From: Devosia oryziradicis
Lineage (GTDB): Bacteria > Pseudomonadota > Alphaproteobacteria > Rhizobiales > Devosiaceae
Assembly (NCBI RefSeq): GCF_016698645.1
Contig: NZ_CP068047.1
Span: 1-64,000, forward strand
Reading direction: 5' to 3'
Length of the DNA stretch: 64,000 bases
Part shown: positions 53,582-63,304 of the stretch, piece by piece
How the letters are laid out: each line of letters begins with the position of its first letter
Position numbering within the stretch: the first letter of the stretch is position 1
Translations under genes and position numbers: made by a program
Notes under the pieces: generated by a model
Database searches by the model: none
The model's input: only the letters and a program-made list of their open reading frames with translations
Told to the model about the DNA's origin: nothing

Positions 53582-53730
53582 CCTCCCCCGCTTGCGGGGG
53601 AGGGGGACCGCCGATAGGCGGTGGAGGGGGGTGCCGCTTGCGCTGCGCATGCCCCAGCCATTGTCCGGTGCGTGGGGCTCCCCTCTCCACCACGCTACGC
53701 GTGGTCCCCCTCTCCCGCAGGCGGGAGAGG
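53582..53730. repeat. Paired GC-rich inverted repeat between M81 and hexosaminidase genes
   Basis: 53582-53630 and 53681-53730 are related inverted arms, each with its own inner palindrome (CCTCCCCCGCTTGCGGGGGAGG type on the left; CTCTCCCGCAGGCGGGAGAG type on the right). It separates two convergent genes and may terminate both. Confidence 0.75.
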
Positions 53731-53751
53731 AAACGCCGGCCACATATCGTG

Positions 53752-55764
53752 TCAGTCCGCCGCCCAGTTGCCATACATGATCGGCATGGTGCCCACGAGC
53801 GCCCTAAACCGCTCCCAGCTCTTGCGTTCGGGCAAAGTCCAGGCGGATTCGGCGATGGCCGATAGCCTGGGGAAGACCAGGCGGTCGAAGATGGCACGGT
53901 CGGTCATGGACTCGGACCAGATGCAGGCCTGGATGCCAAGCAGGTGCTTGAGGCCATTCTCGGACATGCCCTCGCGGCTCTCGAACTCATAGGTTTCCTG
54001 CGGGCCCGACCAGCCGGCCCAGCCGGCGCCGGGCTCGGCCCAGGCCACGCCATTGGCCATGTCGAGATAGTAGCGCTGGCCGGGGGAGACGACGATGTCG
54101 TAGCCGCGCTCGGCCAGGGCAGCGTTGATCTCGACATTGCGCCAGCCGATGACGAAGCTCTTGTCCTTGTCGACGGCATCGCCATGGGCTGCCTCTTCCC
54201 AGCCGCCGGTGATGGCGCCCTTGCTGGCAATGTATTTGTGGACGCGGCGGATGAACTCGGCCTGGATGACCGCCGTGGGCGAGCCCTCGATCTCGTCGGC
54301 GCCATGATGGTTGCCGAGCTGGTTGTACTGCGCCTCATGCTTCCGGCGCATTTCGGGGCCGGCCAGCCGCTCGATCATGTCGAGGGCCAGCGGCGAGCCG
54401 GACCAGGCCGCCAGCGGCACCTCGTCGGCGCCGAGGTGAAAGACGCCAGCCGGGAACAGCTCGAGCATTTCGTCGATAACGGTTTCGACGAACTTGTAGA
54501 CCGGCTCATGGGCCGGGTTGAGGCTGTTATTGGGGAAGCCCTGCACCGACTGGTATTCGCCGGTTTCGTTGGGGTCGCGCAGTTCCGGCACGGACTGGAG
54601 GGCAGCGTAGAAATGACCCGGCATGTCGATTTCGGGGATGACTGCGATGGCGAGATCGTCGGCCAGGGCGACGATTTCGCGGATCACTGCCTTGGAATAA
54701 TAGCCGCCCGTCGGATGCGGCCCCGAGCCCAGCAATGGCGGCAGCGCCTTGCCATGGCCGCGCCAGGCGCCGATCTCGGTCAACGCAGGATAGGCATCGA
54801 TCTCCACGCGCCAGGCCTCGTCCTCGCTCAGATGCCAGTGGAACTTGTTGAGCTTGTTCCAGGACATGAGCTTGAGAAGGCGGCTGACTTCGGCGCCCGA
54901 ATAGAACTGCCGCGCCACGTCGAGGTGGCAGCCGCGATAGCGCAAGCCGGGTTCGTCGGTGATGGTGCCGCCTGATGGAAAGATGAAGGTCTGCGGATAT
55001 TGTTTGGCGCCGCGCAGGATGTGGCCCAGCGTCACCAGGCCATAGAACATGCCCTGCCGCGTCGTGGCCTCGACCACCAGAGCGTCGCTGGCAAACTGGA
55101 TCTCGTAGGCCTCGGCGGCCATTCCGTCCCTATGGCGGATGGTTACCTGGAGGCCGGCCTCGGAGGCCGGCCGGACGAGGCCTTCCACGGGAAAGAGGTC
55201 GGCGACAAGATTGGCAAAGGCGGAAGCGGCGCGGCGCGCGTCGTGGCCAACCGGCTTGAGGTCGAGGCCCGGAGGGGCGGTGCGGGCGCCCGTTGTGTCC
55301 ACCGACTTCGGCCAGGGGATTATTGACACCGGCACCGGCGCCTTTGCGGGCACCGGGAACCTGGCCGCCCCCTTGAGCAGGGGCGAATTGTGACCCTTGG
55401 CCCTCGTGGGTGCGGTCGCCAGGGTGACGATCGTGCCATCGTTGAGTTCGACATAGCCGGAATTGGCGCCATCGCTCCAGTGACGCAGGCCATAGGAGAG
55501 GCCGCGGGCAGTCGAAATCCAGGTCTCGCCCGGCTGCAGCACAAAGCCGTCGGGCGGCGCGATCAGCGTGTGGTTGGACAGGCGCTTGAGCAGCTTGCCG
55601 TTTTCCAGCGTCGCATGCGGATCGATCCGTGCCGGTCCCGAGAAGCCAAGCCTGAAATTGCTGACGGGCACATCGCCGGTATTGGTCAGCTCGATGCCAT
55701 AGCCGAGGGGCGCATCGTCCGTGGCGGGGGTCCAGGTGGTGACGAGGGAGAATGAGGTGGTCAT
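53752..55764 (-). CDS. Beta-N-acetylhexosaminidase (GH20), probably cytoplasmic
   Basis: The 670-residue hydrolase removes terminal N-acetylglucosamine or N-acetylgalactosamine. The N-terminal ~130 residues are a beta-rich, CHB_HEX-like module, then a GH20b domain (about 145-265), then the catalytic TIM barrel with the acid/nucleophile-assist pair Asp447-Glu448 in FHLGADEVPL. No signal peptide is visible, so it probably acts inside the cell on imported oligosaccharides. It is the last gene of the ABC/RpiR operon. ATG 55764 is preferred; the frame is open upstream inside a repeat. Confidence 0.92.
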   Translation of the reverse strand: MTTSFSLVTTWTPATDDAPLGYGIELTNTGDVPVSNFRLGFSGPARIDPHATLENGKLLKRLSNHTLIAPPDGFVLQPGETWISTARGLSYGLRHWSDGANSGYVELNDGTIVTLATAPTRAKGHNSPLLKGAARFPVPAKAPVPVSIIPWPKSVDTTGARTAPPGLDLKPVGHDARRAASAFANLVADLFPVEGLVRPASEAGLQVTIRHRDGMAAEAYEIQFASDALVVEATTRQGMFYGLVTLGHILRGAKQYPQTFIFPSGGTITDEPGLRYRGCHLDVARQFYSGAEVSRLLKLMSWNKLNKFHWHLSEDEAWRVEIDAYPALTEIGAWRGHGKALPPLLGSGPHPTGGYYSKAVIREIVALADDLAIAVIPEIDMPGHFYAALQSVPELRDPNETGEYQSVQGFPNNSLNPAHEPVYKFVETVIDEMLELFPAGVFHLGADEVPLAAWSGSPLALDMIERLAGPEMRRKHEAQYNQLGNHHGADEIEGSPTAVIQAEFIRRVHKYIASKGAITGGWEEAAHGDAVDKDKSFVIGWRNVEINAALAERGYDIVVSPGQRYYLDMANGVAWAEPGAGWAGWSGPQETYEFESREGMSENGLKHLLGIQACIWSESMTDRAIFDRLVFPRLSAIAESAWTLPERKSWERFRALVGTMPIMYGNWAAD

Positions 55765-55792
55765 TGGGAAACACTCTTGGTCGGATGTGTGG

Positions 55793-55888
55793 CTCCCCTC
55801 CCCCTTGAGGGGAGGGGTGGGGGTGGGGGTCCGGCGGTGATCAACTGAACGACCCCCTCCCTCGATCCCTCCCCTCAAGGGGGAGGGA
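55793..55888. repeat. GC-rich inverted repeat between RpiR and hexosaminidase genes
   Basis: 55793-55831 and 55851-55888 are imperfect reverse complements. Inner hairpins of the CTCCCCCTTGAGGGGAG type resemble those at 35488-35600. It lies inside the operon, so it may tune expression of the hexosaminidase. Confidence 0.75.
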
Positions 55889-55910
55889 AGGATGACTGAT
55901 GCTGCGGGGC

Positions 55911-56777
55911 CTAATCCCCCAGCGGCTGGGCGTCGTCGCCATCGCGGTTGACGACGAGCTGGTGCTTGATGCGGCGCATGCTGGCAACGGCGGAGGGGCC
56001 GAGGCGGGTGGCGACGGTCTGGGCCAGCACGTCGACCGTGGCAAGGAAGGCGTAGCGGCCGGGCGTGGGGCGCAGGATATCGGTATTTTCGTGCCAGTTG
56101 ACCGGCAGCAGGATGTCGGACTGGGCCGAAACCATGGAGGCCGAGCGGGTGATGACGATGCGGGTCAGCCCGTATTCGCCCGCCACGGTGAGGGTCTTGG
56201 CCAGTTGCGCATTGTTGCCGGAGAGCGAAAAGGCGACGATCACCGTACCCGGAGGCGCGGCGGCAGCACGCATCATCTGGAGCTGATGGTCATCGGTCGA
56301 GGCGACCTTGAGGCCGAGGCGGAACAGCCGCGTCTCGATCTCGCCGGCCATCATCGAAGAGGCGCCACCCGAGCCGAAGGACAGCACGAAGCTTGACTTG
56401 ACGATGCTTTCGGCGGCGCGCTCGACGGCGGCGAAATCGAGATGGTCGAAGGTTTCGTAGATGATGGACTGGATGCCGTTGACGACGCCCTGGGCGATCT
56501 CGTGCACGCTGGAGGGGCCGGCCGACGGGGCGAAATAGCGCTGCCCGACAAAGCGGGACTGGGCCAGCCGCACCTTGAAATCGGCATAGCTGTCGCAGCC
56601 CAGACGCCGGCAGAAGCGGGTGACGGTCGGCGGCGACACGGCGGCTTGGGCCGCGAGGTCGACGATGGACATCTTGAGCACGCTGTCGACATCGGCGAGG
56701 ACGATTTCGGTCAGGGCGCGCTCGGAGCGGGTGAACTCGTTCTTCTCGGTCTGAAGCAGGCCGACAATGTCCAGCAT
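55911..56777 (-). CDS. MurR/RpiR-family transcriptional regulator
   Basis: The 288-residue regulator has an N-terminal HTH_6 domain (about 1-78, with DLAAQAAVSPPTVTRFCRRLG as the recognition region) and a C-terminal SIS sugar-phosphate-binding domain (about 120-250, containing VLSFGSGGASSMMA and VIVAFSLSGNNAQLA). RpiR regulators respond to phosphosugars such as GlcNAc-6-P or MurNAc-6-P. It lies between the ATPase and hexosaminidase genes. The frame remains open far upstream, but that is antisense/out-of-frame coding over the ATPase gene, so ATG 56777 is used. A candidate operator is at 62360-62386. Confidence 0.93.
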   Translation of the reverse strand: MLDIVGLLQTEKNEFTRSERALTEIVLADVDSVLKMSIVDLAAQAAVSPPTVTRFCRRLGCDSYADFKVRLAQSRFVGQRYFAPSAGPSSVHEIAQGVVNGIQSIIYETFDHLDFAAVERAAESIVKSSFVLSFGSGGASSMMAGEIETRLFRLGLKVASTDDHQLQMMRAAAAPPGTVIVAFSLSGNNAQLAKTLTVAGEYGLTRIVITRSASMVSAQSDILLPVNWHENTDILRPTPGRYAFLATVDVLAQTVATRLGPSAVASMRRIKHQLVVNRDGDDAQPLGD

Positions 56778-56803
56778 GGTCCCCTCCGCGGCAGTGGCCA
56801 CCG

Positions 56804-57880
<1,077 letters not shown>

Positions 57881-57931
57881 CGTTGTGGCTCCGGTCGGCG
57901 GGGCTGGTCCCGCGGGCTGGCAATAGGGGGT

Positions 57932-57961
57932 GCCGCCGCCATCCCGGAGGACGGCGGCGGC
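57932..57961. repeat. GC-rich hairpin between binding-protein and ATPase genes
   Basis: GCCGCCGCC (57932-57940) can pair with GGCGGCGGC (57953-57961). There is no T-tract, so it is not a simple terminator. Hairpins after binding-protein genes commonly stabilise their mRNA. Confidence 0.55.
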
Positions 57962-57968
57962 GGGAGGA

Positions 57969-59183
57969 TTACTTGTACTGCTCGAGTTCGCCGGCAGCCT
58001 TGGTGAGGGCAGCGGCAGGCTCGGCAGCGCCGGTGACGACCGACTGGACCATTTCGATCATGACGTTCTGCAGGCCGAGATAGTCGGTCAGCAGCGGCTC
58101 GGGACCACCAAAGGCGATACCGTCGAAGAAGGGTTTCCAGTTCGGATCGGCAGCGACGATGGCGTCGGCGGCCGGGCCGGGACGGAGTGGGGTCAGGCCC
58201 TGCTCGGCTTCATAGGCGGTCTGGTTTTCGGGGTTGGTGAGGAAGATGGCCAGATCCTTGGCCTGTTCTTCAACGCCCGAGCCCTTGAACACGGCCATCG
58301 AGTCGGTGATCAGCAGCGTGCCCGGACCCTTGGCGGACGGACCCTGCGGCAGGGTGGTGACACCCCACTTGAAGGGCGCGTCGGCCAGCAGGTTCAGGGC
58401 GCCCGAAGCGGCCTCGATCATGCCCAGCTTGCCATCGAGGAAGATGGCACGGACTTCGTTCTGCTCGTAGGCGGTCGGGCCTTCTTCGGCATAGGGAACG
58501 ATGTCGCGCAGGGCGGTCAGGGCTTCCAGGTTCTGCGGGCTGTCGAGCACGATGTTGTTGTCGGCATCGATGACCAGGCCGTCATTGGAATAAACCCAAT
58601 GGAGGAACTGGTGCATGGTGTTGTCGAAGGTCTTGGCGACAACGCCGTAGCCGGCCGCGTCGGTCTTTTCGGTGATGGCCTTGGCGAACTCGATCTTCTC
58701 GGCGAACGTGGTCGGCGGCTTCTCGGGATCGAGACCGGCGGCCTCGAAGAGGTCCTTGTTCCAGTACAGCGCCTTGGTCGAGAAGGCGACCGGGCGGCCC
58801 CACTGGGTGCCGTCAAAGGTCACGGTGTCGGCGACATAGGGGTAGTAGGTGGCCTTTTCCTCGTCGGTCATCGGCATGTCGATGATGAGGTCGTTGGAGG
58901 CGAGCTGCTTGAGGGCGCGCGAGCCGATATAGGCCAGGCCCACGGGGGTGCCGGCGACGGCGAGCGTGGTCACCTTGTCCTGGCACTGGCCCCAGCCCAC
59001 GACTTCGACCTGAACGTCGAAACCGGGATTGGCGGCTTCCCAGGCCTCGATGGTGGCGACGTGGACGGGGCTGGGCGTATCGCCGCATTCCACGAACTGG
59101 ATGACCTGGTCCTGCGCGGCGGCATAAGCCGTCGAAGCAAGCAGCGCGACAATCGCACCACCCAGAATCTTGGATTTCGTCAT
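57969..59183 (-). CDS. Extracellular sugar-binding protein of a CUT1 ABC importer
   Basis: The 404-residue family-1 solute-binding protein has a signal peptide (about 1-23, cleaved near AYA|AAQ). The family features follow: QFVECGDTPSPVHVATIEAWEAANPGF, then YIGSRALKQL and the late FDGTQWGRPVAFSTKALYWN. It is unusually short of Cys except at positions 33 and 67, which may pair. With the two permeases and UgpC it forms one importer. The GH20 gene in the same operon suggests an aminosugar oligosaccharide. Confidence 0.92.
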   Translation of the reverse strand: MTKSKILGGAIVALLASTAYAAAQDQVIQFVECGDTPSPVHVATIEAWEAANPGFDVQVEVVGWGQCQDKVTTLAVAGTPVGLAYIGSRALKQLASNDLIIDMPMTDEEKATYYPYVADTVTFDGTQWGRPVAFSTKALYWNKDLFEAAGLDPEKPPTTFAEKIEFAKAITEKTDAAGYGVVAKTFDNTMHQFLHWVYSNDGLVIDADNNIVLDSPQNLEALTALRDIVPYAEEGPTAYEQNEVRAIFLDGKLGMIEAASGALNLLADAPFKWGVTTLPQGPSAKGPGTLLITDSMAVFKGSGVEEQAKDLAIFLTNPENQTAYEAEQGLTPLRPGPAADAIVAADPNWKPFFDGIAFGGPEPLLTDYLGLQNVMIEMVQSVVTGAAEPAAALTKAAGELEQYK

Positions 59184-59207
59184 TGTTGTTACCTTCCCTT
59201 GCTTCAC

Positions 59208-59246
59208 TGCCCCTGGGGGCGAGTTGCTTGTTCGCCCCGAGGGGCA
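59208..59246. repeat. 15-bp inverted repeat between permease and binding-protein genes
   Basis: 59208-59222 (TGCCCCTGGGGGCGA) and 59232-59246 are reverse complements with one mismatch and a nine-base loop. It lies between the second permease gene and the binding-protein gene in transcription order, where such hairpins often separate highly expressed binding-protein mRNA from the rest. Confidence 0.7.
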
Positions 59247-59304
59247 AGACGCTTGGGCCATGGTGCTGCCCGGAAACCTAAGTCCCTTTGTTTCCGGCCA
59301 CGGC

Positions 59305-60255
59305 CTAAGTTTTCACGGCGCCAGCGGTGAGGCCGGCGACGAGATATCGTTGTAGAAAGACGATCAGAATGAGCACTGGCGCGATGCCGACGAAGCTGGC
59401 GGCCATGAGCTCGTTCCACACCACTTCCTGGCGGCCGAAATAGGCGAACAGGCCGATCGCAAGGGGCATGAACTCGGTTTTGGAGTTGAAGGTCAGCGCA
59501 AAGATGAACTGCTGCGCATAGGCTCCGATGAAGGTGGTGATGGCGACGACCGCGATGCCGGGCATGGCGATCGGCAGGATGACGCGGCGCAGGGTATAGA
59601 GGCGGGATGCGCCATCGACCCAGGCGGCCTCGTCGAGCTCGCGCGGAATGCGCATCATGTAGGTGCGCAAAAGCCAGATGGCCGACGGGATGAGGAAGGC
59701 GGCGCCGGGCACGATCATGGCCCAGTAGGTGTTGAGCAGCCCCATCTGACGCATCAGGCGGAAGAGCGGGATGAGCAGCACCGCGCCCGAGAACATGTTG
59801 ACGGCGAGGAACGCCGCCAGCAGCGGGCCGCGGCCGGGGAACGGGAAGCGGGCGAAAGCATAGGCCGCCGGCACGACCATGATCAGCACGAGCGCCGTGG
59901 CGGTGGTCGAGATGAACAGCGAATTGACGATATAGCGCCAGAAGCCGGGCACCGATTCCCACATGGTGAAATAGGCGGTGAGCGAACCTTCCTGCGGCCA
60001 GAAGCTGTAGGGCGAGGAGAACAGGCGCGACAGGGGCTTCAGCGAAACCATGAAGCCTTCGATGAAGGGCGCCAGCACGAAGAACAGGAACACCGCGATG
60101 CCGGCATAGATGGCGGCATATTCGTACCAGGTGTAGCGGTCGATCATGGCGCGGACGGCCTTGGCCGGCTTGGCCTTGGCCAGGTTCGGCGCAACGGCGG
60201 CGTCATCGGCCGGATGGGCGACTTTCTGCGCTGCGGTCATCGGTTCGCTGGTCAT
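59305..60255 (-). CDS. Sugar ABC transporter permease (MalG-like)
   Basis: The 316-residue CUT1 permease has a ~50-residue hydrophilic N-terminus, six membrane helices (from about 52) and the EAA loop IPRELDEAAWVDGASRLYTLRRVILP. It is the second permease (MalG position). ATG 60255 overlaps the preceding permease's stop (ATGA). Upstream open reading to 60645 belongs to another frame of that gene. Confidence 0.93.
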   Translation of the reverse strand: MTSEPMTAAQKVAHPADDAAVAPNLAKAKPAKAVRAMIDRYTWYEYAAIYAGIAVFLFFVLAPFIEGFMVSLKPLSRLFSSPYSFWPQEGSLTAYFTMWESVPGFWRYIVNSLFISTTATALVLIMVVPAAYAFARFPFPGRGPLLAAFLAVNMFSGAVLLIPLFRLMRQMGLLNTYWAMIVPGAAFLIPSAIWLLRTYMMRIPRELDEAAWVDGASRLYTLRRVILPIAMPGIAVVAITTFIGAYAQQFIFALTFNSKTEFMPLAIGLFAYFGRQEVVWNELMAASFVGIAPVLILIVFLQRYLVAGLTAGAVKT

Positions 60256-61136
60256 GCGCGTTCTCCGGTGTTGATCTTGCCCACGACGCGGAAGTAGGCG
60301 AGGCAGAACAGCGACAGGAAGATGCAGATCATCACGGCACGGGCGGCACCTTCGCCATATTTGTAGGAGCCGATGGCGGTCTTGTAGGTGTCGATGATCA
60401 TGGTCGTGGTGGAGCCGGACGGGCCGCCGCGGGTCAGGATCCAGATGATGTCGAACGAATTGAAGGTCGCGATCAGCGAGAGCAGGCTCATGGTCACCAT
60501 GGCCGGGATGATCATGGGCAGGGTGATGCGGCGGAAGCGGTAGAAGCGGCCGGCGCCATCGGTCCAGGCGGCCTCGTAGAGGTCGCGGGGGATCGATTGC
60601 ATGGCGGCCAAGAGGTAGATGGTGACCAGCGGCACGCCGATCCATACGTCGGTGACGATGGTGGCCCAGAAGGCGGTGTTGCCATAGGCAAGCCAGGCGA
60701 CCGGCCCATCGACGATGCCGAAATTCTGCAGCAGGCCCGAAATCATGCCGAACTGGCCGTTATACATCCAGCCCCACATGAAGATGCCGATAGCCATGGG
60801 CACGACCCAGGGCGGCATGGTGAGGATGCGGAACAGGGCACGACCAGGCACGGCCGCGTTGAGCAGCACGGCGCCACAGGTGCCGATGATCATCTTTATG
60901 GAGACCGAAAAGAAGGTCCAGATGAAGGTGCGCACGATCACCTCGCCGAAATTGGCGCCGAAGATCTTCTGGTAGTTGGCCCAGCCGACCCAGCTATAGG
61001 CGGGCTTGAGCGCCGCGTTGGTGAAGCTGAGATTGACCGTGTCGACCAGCGGATAGGCGACGATGGCGATGATGTAGACCAGAGCCGGAGCCAGCAGGGC
61101 AAAAGCGAAAATCGAAGCGCTACGGGTACCGGTCAT
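60252..61136 (-). CDS. Sugar ABC transporter permease (MalF-like)
   Basis: The 294-residue CUT1 permease has six helices and the EAA loop IPRDLYEAAWTDGAGRFYRFRRITLP. It is the first permease (MalF position) and pairs with the next gene. It follows the oxidoreductase gene by 11 bases, so all share a transcript. Confidence 0.93.
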   Translation of the reverse strand: MTGTRSASIFAFALLAPALVYIIAIVAYPLVDTVNLSFTNAALKPAYSWVGWANYQKIFGANFGEVIVRTFIWTFFSVSIKMIIGTCGAVLLNAAVPGRALFRILTMPPWVVPMAIGIFMWGWMYNGQFGMISGLLQNFGIVDGPVAWLAYGNTAFWATIVTDVWIGVPLVTIYLLAAMQSIPRDLYEAAWTDGAGRFYRFRRITLPMIIPAMVTMSLLSLIATFNSFDIIWILTRGGPSGSTTTMIIDTYKTAIGSYKYGEGAARAVMICIFLSLFCLAYFRVVGKINTGERA

Positions 61137-61147
61137 GTGCCTTCTCC

Positions 61148-62302
61148 TCAGCTCGCCCGCCCAAGGGCCGCGTCGAATTGCTGCCAGATCGGGCTCATGT
61201 CGATGACGGAGCGGGTTCGCATCGCCTGGTCCATGGAGAGGGCCAGGAGCCCCGCCTCAAGTGCGTCGGTGACCGAAACCGGCAAGGGCGCGCCGTCCTG
61301 CATGTGCTTGAGGATGTCCTCGGCCATCTGCTCGTCGGCACCGTAGTGCTGGCTGAGCTCGCTCATCTTGTAGGTGGTATCGATCAGCCTGTCCGAGGTG
61401 CGCGAGTCGGTGACGCGCAGGAAATTGCGGATGAAGTCACCCTCGGCCATGCCCTGGGCACCCATCACCGCGAAGCGCCGGAAATCGTCGGGCACGTTGA
61501 GGTTGGTGTGGAAGGTCAGCGCGGCGCCATTCTCGTACTGCACGATGGCGGTCTGGAAATCGATGATGTCTCCGTCGCTGTCGAACACCTTGTCGCTGCC
61601 CTGCCAGCCGCTGGGCTTGCGGTGATAGACTTCCATGTCGTTGATGCCGACATTGGCCGGTGCGTTTGATGGAACGAAGGTGCGACGGCCGCCGAAGCTG
61701 GACACATATTGCGGTCGGCAGCCCATGACGCCGTTATAGAGATCGAGGTCGTGACAGCACTTCTCGAGCATGAAGCTGCCCGAATAGCGCTCGTACCGGC
61801 GCCAGTCGCGCATGAAGAAGGCGCCGTGATAGGGCGGAATATGCTCGGAGGCCTCTATGGAGGTTATGTCACCCAGCAGGCCCTCGGCCTGGGCCTTGCG
61901 CAGGTCGACATAGAGCGGCGCGTAGCGCAGCACGAGGCCGACCATGAGGTTGTCGGAGCCGTATTGCGCGATGAGCCGGGCCAGCTCCATGGTGTCTTCG
62001 ACCGATGTCACCACCGGTTTTTCGGTGAAGATCTTCATGCCGCGCTCGAGGCCGGTGCGGATATGGTCGAGATGGAGGTGGTTGGGCGAACCCACCATCA
62101 GCAGATCGAGCTTTTCGCTATCGAGCATCTGCTCGAGCGAAGCGAACTGGGTGCCGAGCGAAACGCCGTGCTCGGTGGCATAGGGCAGGCCGGCCGGGGC
62201 CGGATCGACATAACCGGCAATGGAAAAGTCCGGCCGGGCGGCGGAGAAGACCCGCGCCAGATAGCCCAGACGATATCCGAGGCCGATAATGCCTACCCGC
62301 AT
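61148..62302 (-). CDS. Gfo/Idh/MocA-family oxidoreductase
   Basis: The 384-residue NAD(P)-dependent sugar oxidoreductase has the Rossmann start MRVGIIGLGYRLGYLARVF, the conserved FTEKPVVTS (catalytic-region Lys of EKP), and a C-terminal alpha/beta domain with HDLDLYNGVMG. It is the first gene of the carbohydrate operon and probably modifies the imported sugar. The substrate is unknown. The upstream region has a matching inverted repeat (62360-62386). Confidence 0.92.
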   Translation of the reverse strand: MRVGIIGLGYRLGYLARVFSAARPDFSIAGYVDPAPAGLPYATEHGVSLGTQFASLEQMLDSEKLDLLMVGSPNHLHLDHIRTGLERGMKIFTEKPVVTSVEDTMELARLIAQYGSDNLMVGLVLRYAPLYVDLRKAQAEGLLGDITSIEASEHIPPYHGAFFMRDWRRYERYSGSFMLEKCCHDLDLYNGVMGCRPQYVSSFGGRRTFVPSNAPANVGINDMEVYHRKPSGWQGSDKVFDSDGDIIDFQTAIVQYENGAALTFHTNLNVPDDFRRFAVMGAQGMAEGDFIRNFLRVTDSRTSDRLIDTTYKMSELSQHYGADEQMAEDILKHMQDGAPLPVSVTDALEAGLLALSMDQAMRTRSVIDMSPIWQQFDAALGRAS

Positions 62303-62669
62303 ACTTGCCGTCCCTGTTCTTAGACCGCCAATCTCTGCCGGATTGGTGTGGTATTCTGTAAACGATTTTCAAGATTAGGATCGTTTCGAAAGCCATGTCA
62401 ACACGAATCCGTCACAGGTTCAATACCAATTTAAGCCACCCCCGAATTTTGCCCAAAGAGGCGGCATTTCGCCGATTTTCTGGGCGTTCCACGCATTGGC
62501 GGGATGTGGACAAGCTCCGGCCAAGGCGGCAACCCTGCCAAATTGGTATTCATCTGGGCTCTAGTGGTCACTTTCACCCTTGTGGGGTCCATGAAAATTT
62601 GGAACACAATTGCTGAACATGTATCGCGTGCGATCTTCGGTCGCCGCCCAAACCCCTCGCGAGAGCTTC
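62303..62669. promoter_or_regulatory. Divergent regulatory region of the carbohydrate operon
   Basis: These 367 bases hold no supported gene. Two features stand out. A perfect AAACGAT...ATCGTTT inverted repeat (62360-62366 and 62380-62386, 13-base spacer) lies 58-84 bases before the oxidoreductase start. Also, AATACCAATTT at 62422-62432 has an exact reverse complement, AAATTGGTATT, at 62540-62550. The first fits an RpiR operator position. Confidence 0.5.
62360..62386. promoter_or_regulatory. Candidate RpiR operator (AAACGAT-N13-ATCGTTT)
   Basis: Perfect seven-base arms lie around a 13-base spacer, upstream of the Gfo/Idh-ABC-RpiR-GH20 operon on the minus strand. An RpiR regulator is encoded in the same operon, so autoregulation is plausible. 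A TTGAAA sequence within the spacer on the minus strand could be a -35 box overlapped by the operator. Confidence 0.45.
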
Positions 62670-63149
62670 ATGAGCAGCATCAACCCATTTCCCAACGACC
62701 CCGATCGCAGTGCCATCTGGACCATGCTGGTGGAGCGCGACATCGCCGCCTTCGTCGCCGCCGACTGGAGCATGGTCGACGGCGATTTCATCAAGGAGGG
62801 GTTCCTGGGCATCAACGGCAAGAAGTCCGGCAATCCCGATGACTGGCGTATCAGCTTCCCCACGCTCGAAGCCTATCGCGACGACTGGATCCGCCAGGCC
62901 AAGGAGAGCCAGAAGCTCGACTATGCCGAGGACGTGCTTGATGGCATCCATCGCGCCACCAGCCTCACCGAGATCGAGATCAACGGCGATATCGCCATCG
63001 CGCACAAGAAGTTCGACGGCGAGATCAGGCTCAGCGACGGCGGCAAGGACGTGCTGAACTGGCAGACGCTGTACTTCTGCCGGAAGGTGGGAGGCGTGTG
63101 GAAGCTGACCGGTTTTGCCGGGTACCTGCCCTATCCGATGGGGCGGTAG
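62670..63149 (+). CDS. Unknown small protein, SnoaL/NTF2-like in layout
   Basis: The 159-residue cytoplasmic protein is rich in Asp and Trp: SINPFPNDPDRSAIWTMLVE, then AADWSMVDGDFIKEGFLGIN. Its alternating helix and strand pattern, ending LYFCRKVGGVWKLTGFAGYLP, resembles the NTF2/SnoaL fold, where the closing strand is typical. No specific family is recognised. It is divergent from the carbohydrate operon and might act on the same sugar. ATG 62670 has GAGAG upstream. Confidence 0.65.
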   Translation: MSSINPFPNDPDRSAIWTMLVERDIAAFVAADWSMVDGDFIKEGFLGINGKKSGNPDDWRISFPTLEAYRDDWIRQAKESQKLDYAEDVLDGIHRATSLTEIEINGDIAIAHKKFDGEIRLSDGGKDVLNWQTLYFCRKVGGVWKLTGFAGYLPYPMGR

Positions 63150-63169
63150 CGACGCTTTACTTGCGCGAT

Positions 63170-63269
63170 GTCATCCCGGCGCAGGCCGGGTTCCATATCC
63201 GCATACCTCCCTTGGCGCCTTCGGTCCGGGCGAAATGCGGACTTAGATTCCGGCCTTCGCCGGAATGAC
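63170..63269. repeat. Inverted repeat (GTCATCCCGGC family)
   Basis: GTCATCCCGGCGCAGGCCGG from 63170 pairs imperfectly with the arm ending GCCGGAATGAC at 63269; the outer ATGCGGA and TCCGCAT segments pair too. This GTCATTCCGGC-type repeat is widespread in Proteobacteria. It fills the gap before the MFS gene. Confidence 0.7.
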
Positions 63270-63304
63270 CCGGTGGTTTCAATAGATATAGTGCAGAGCC
63301 AACA

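Noticed and set aside
52032..53897. 621-codon minus-strand frame opposite the M81 peptidase gene
   Set aside because: It is antisense to a gene with clear MlrC motifs and spans an intergenic repeat; composition is Arg/His-rich without domains.
60256..60645. N-terminal extension of the second sugar permease
   Set aside because: It is out-of-frame reading of the first permease gene; ATG 60255 gives normal family length and an ATGA overlap.
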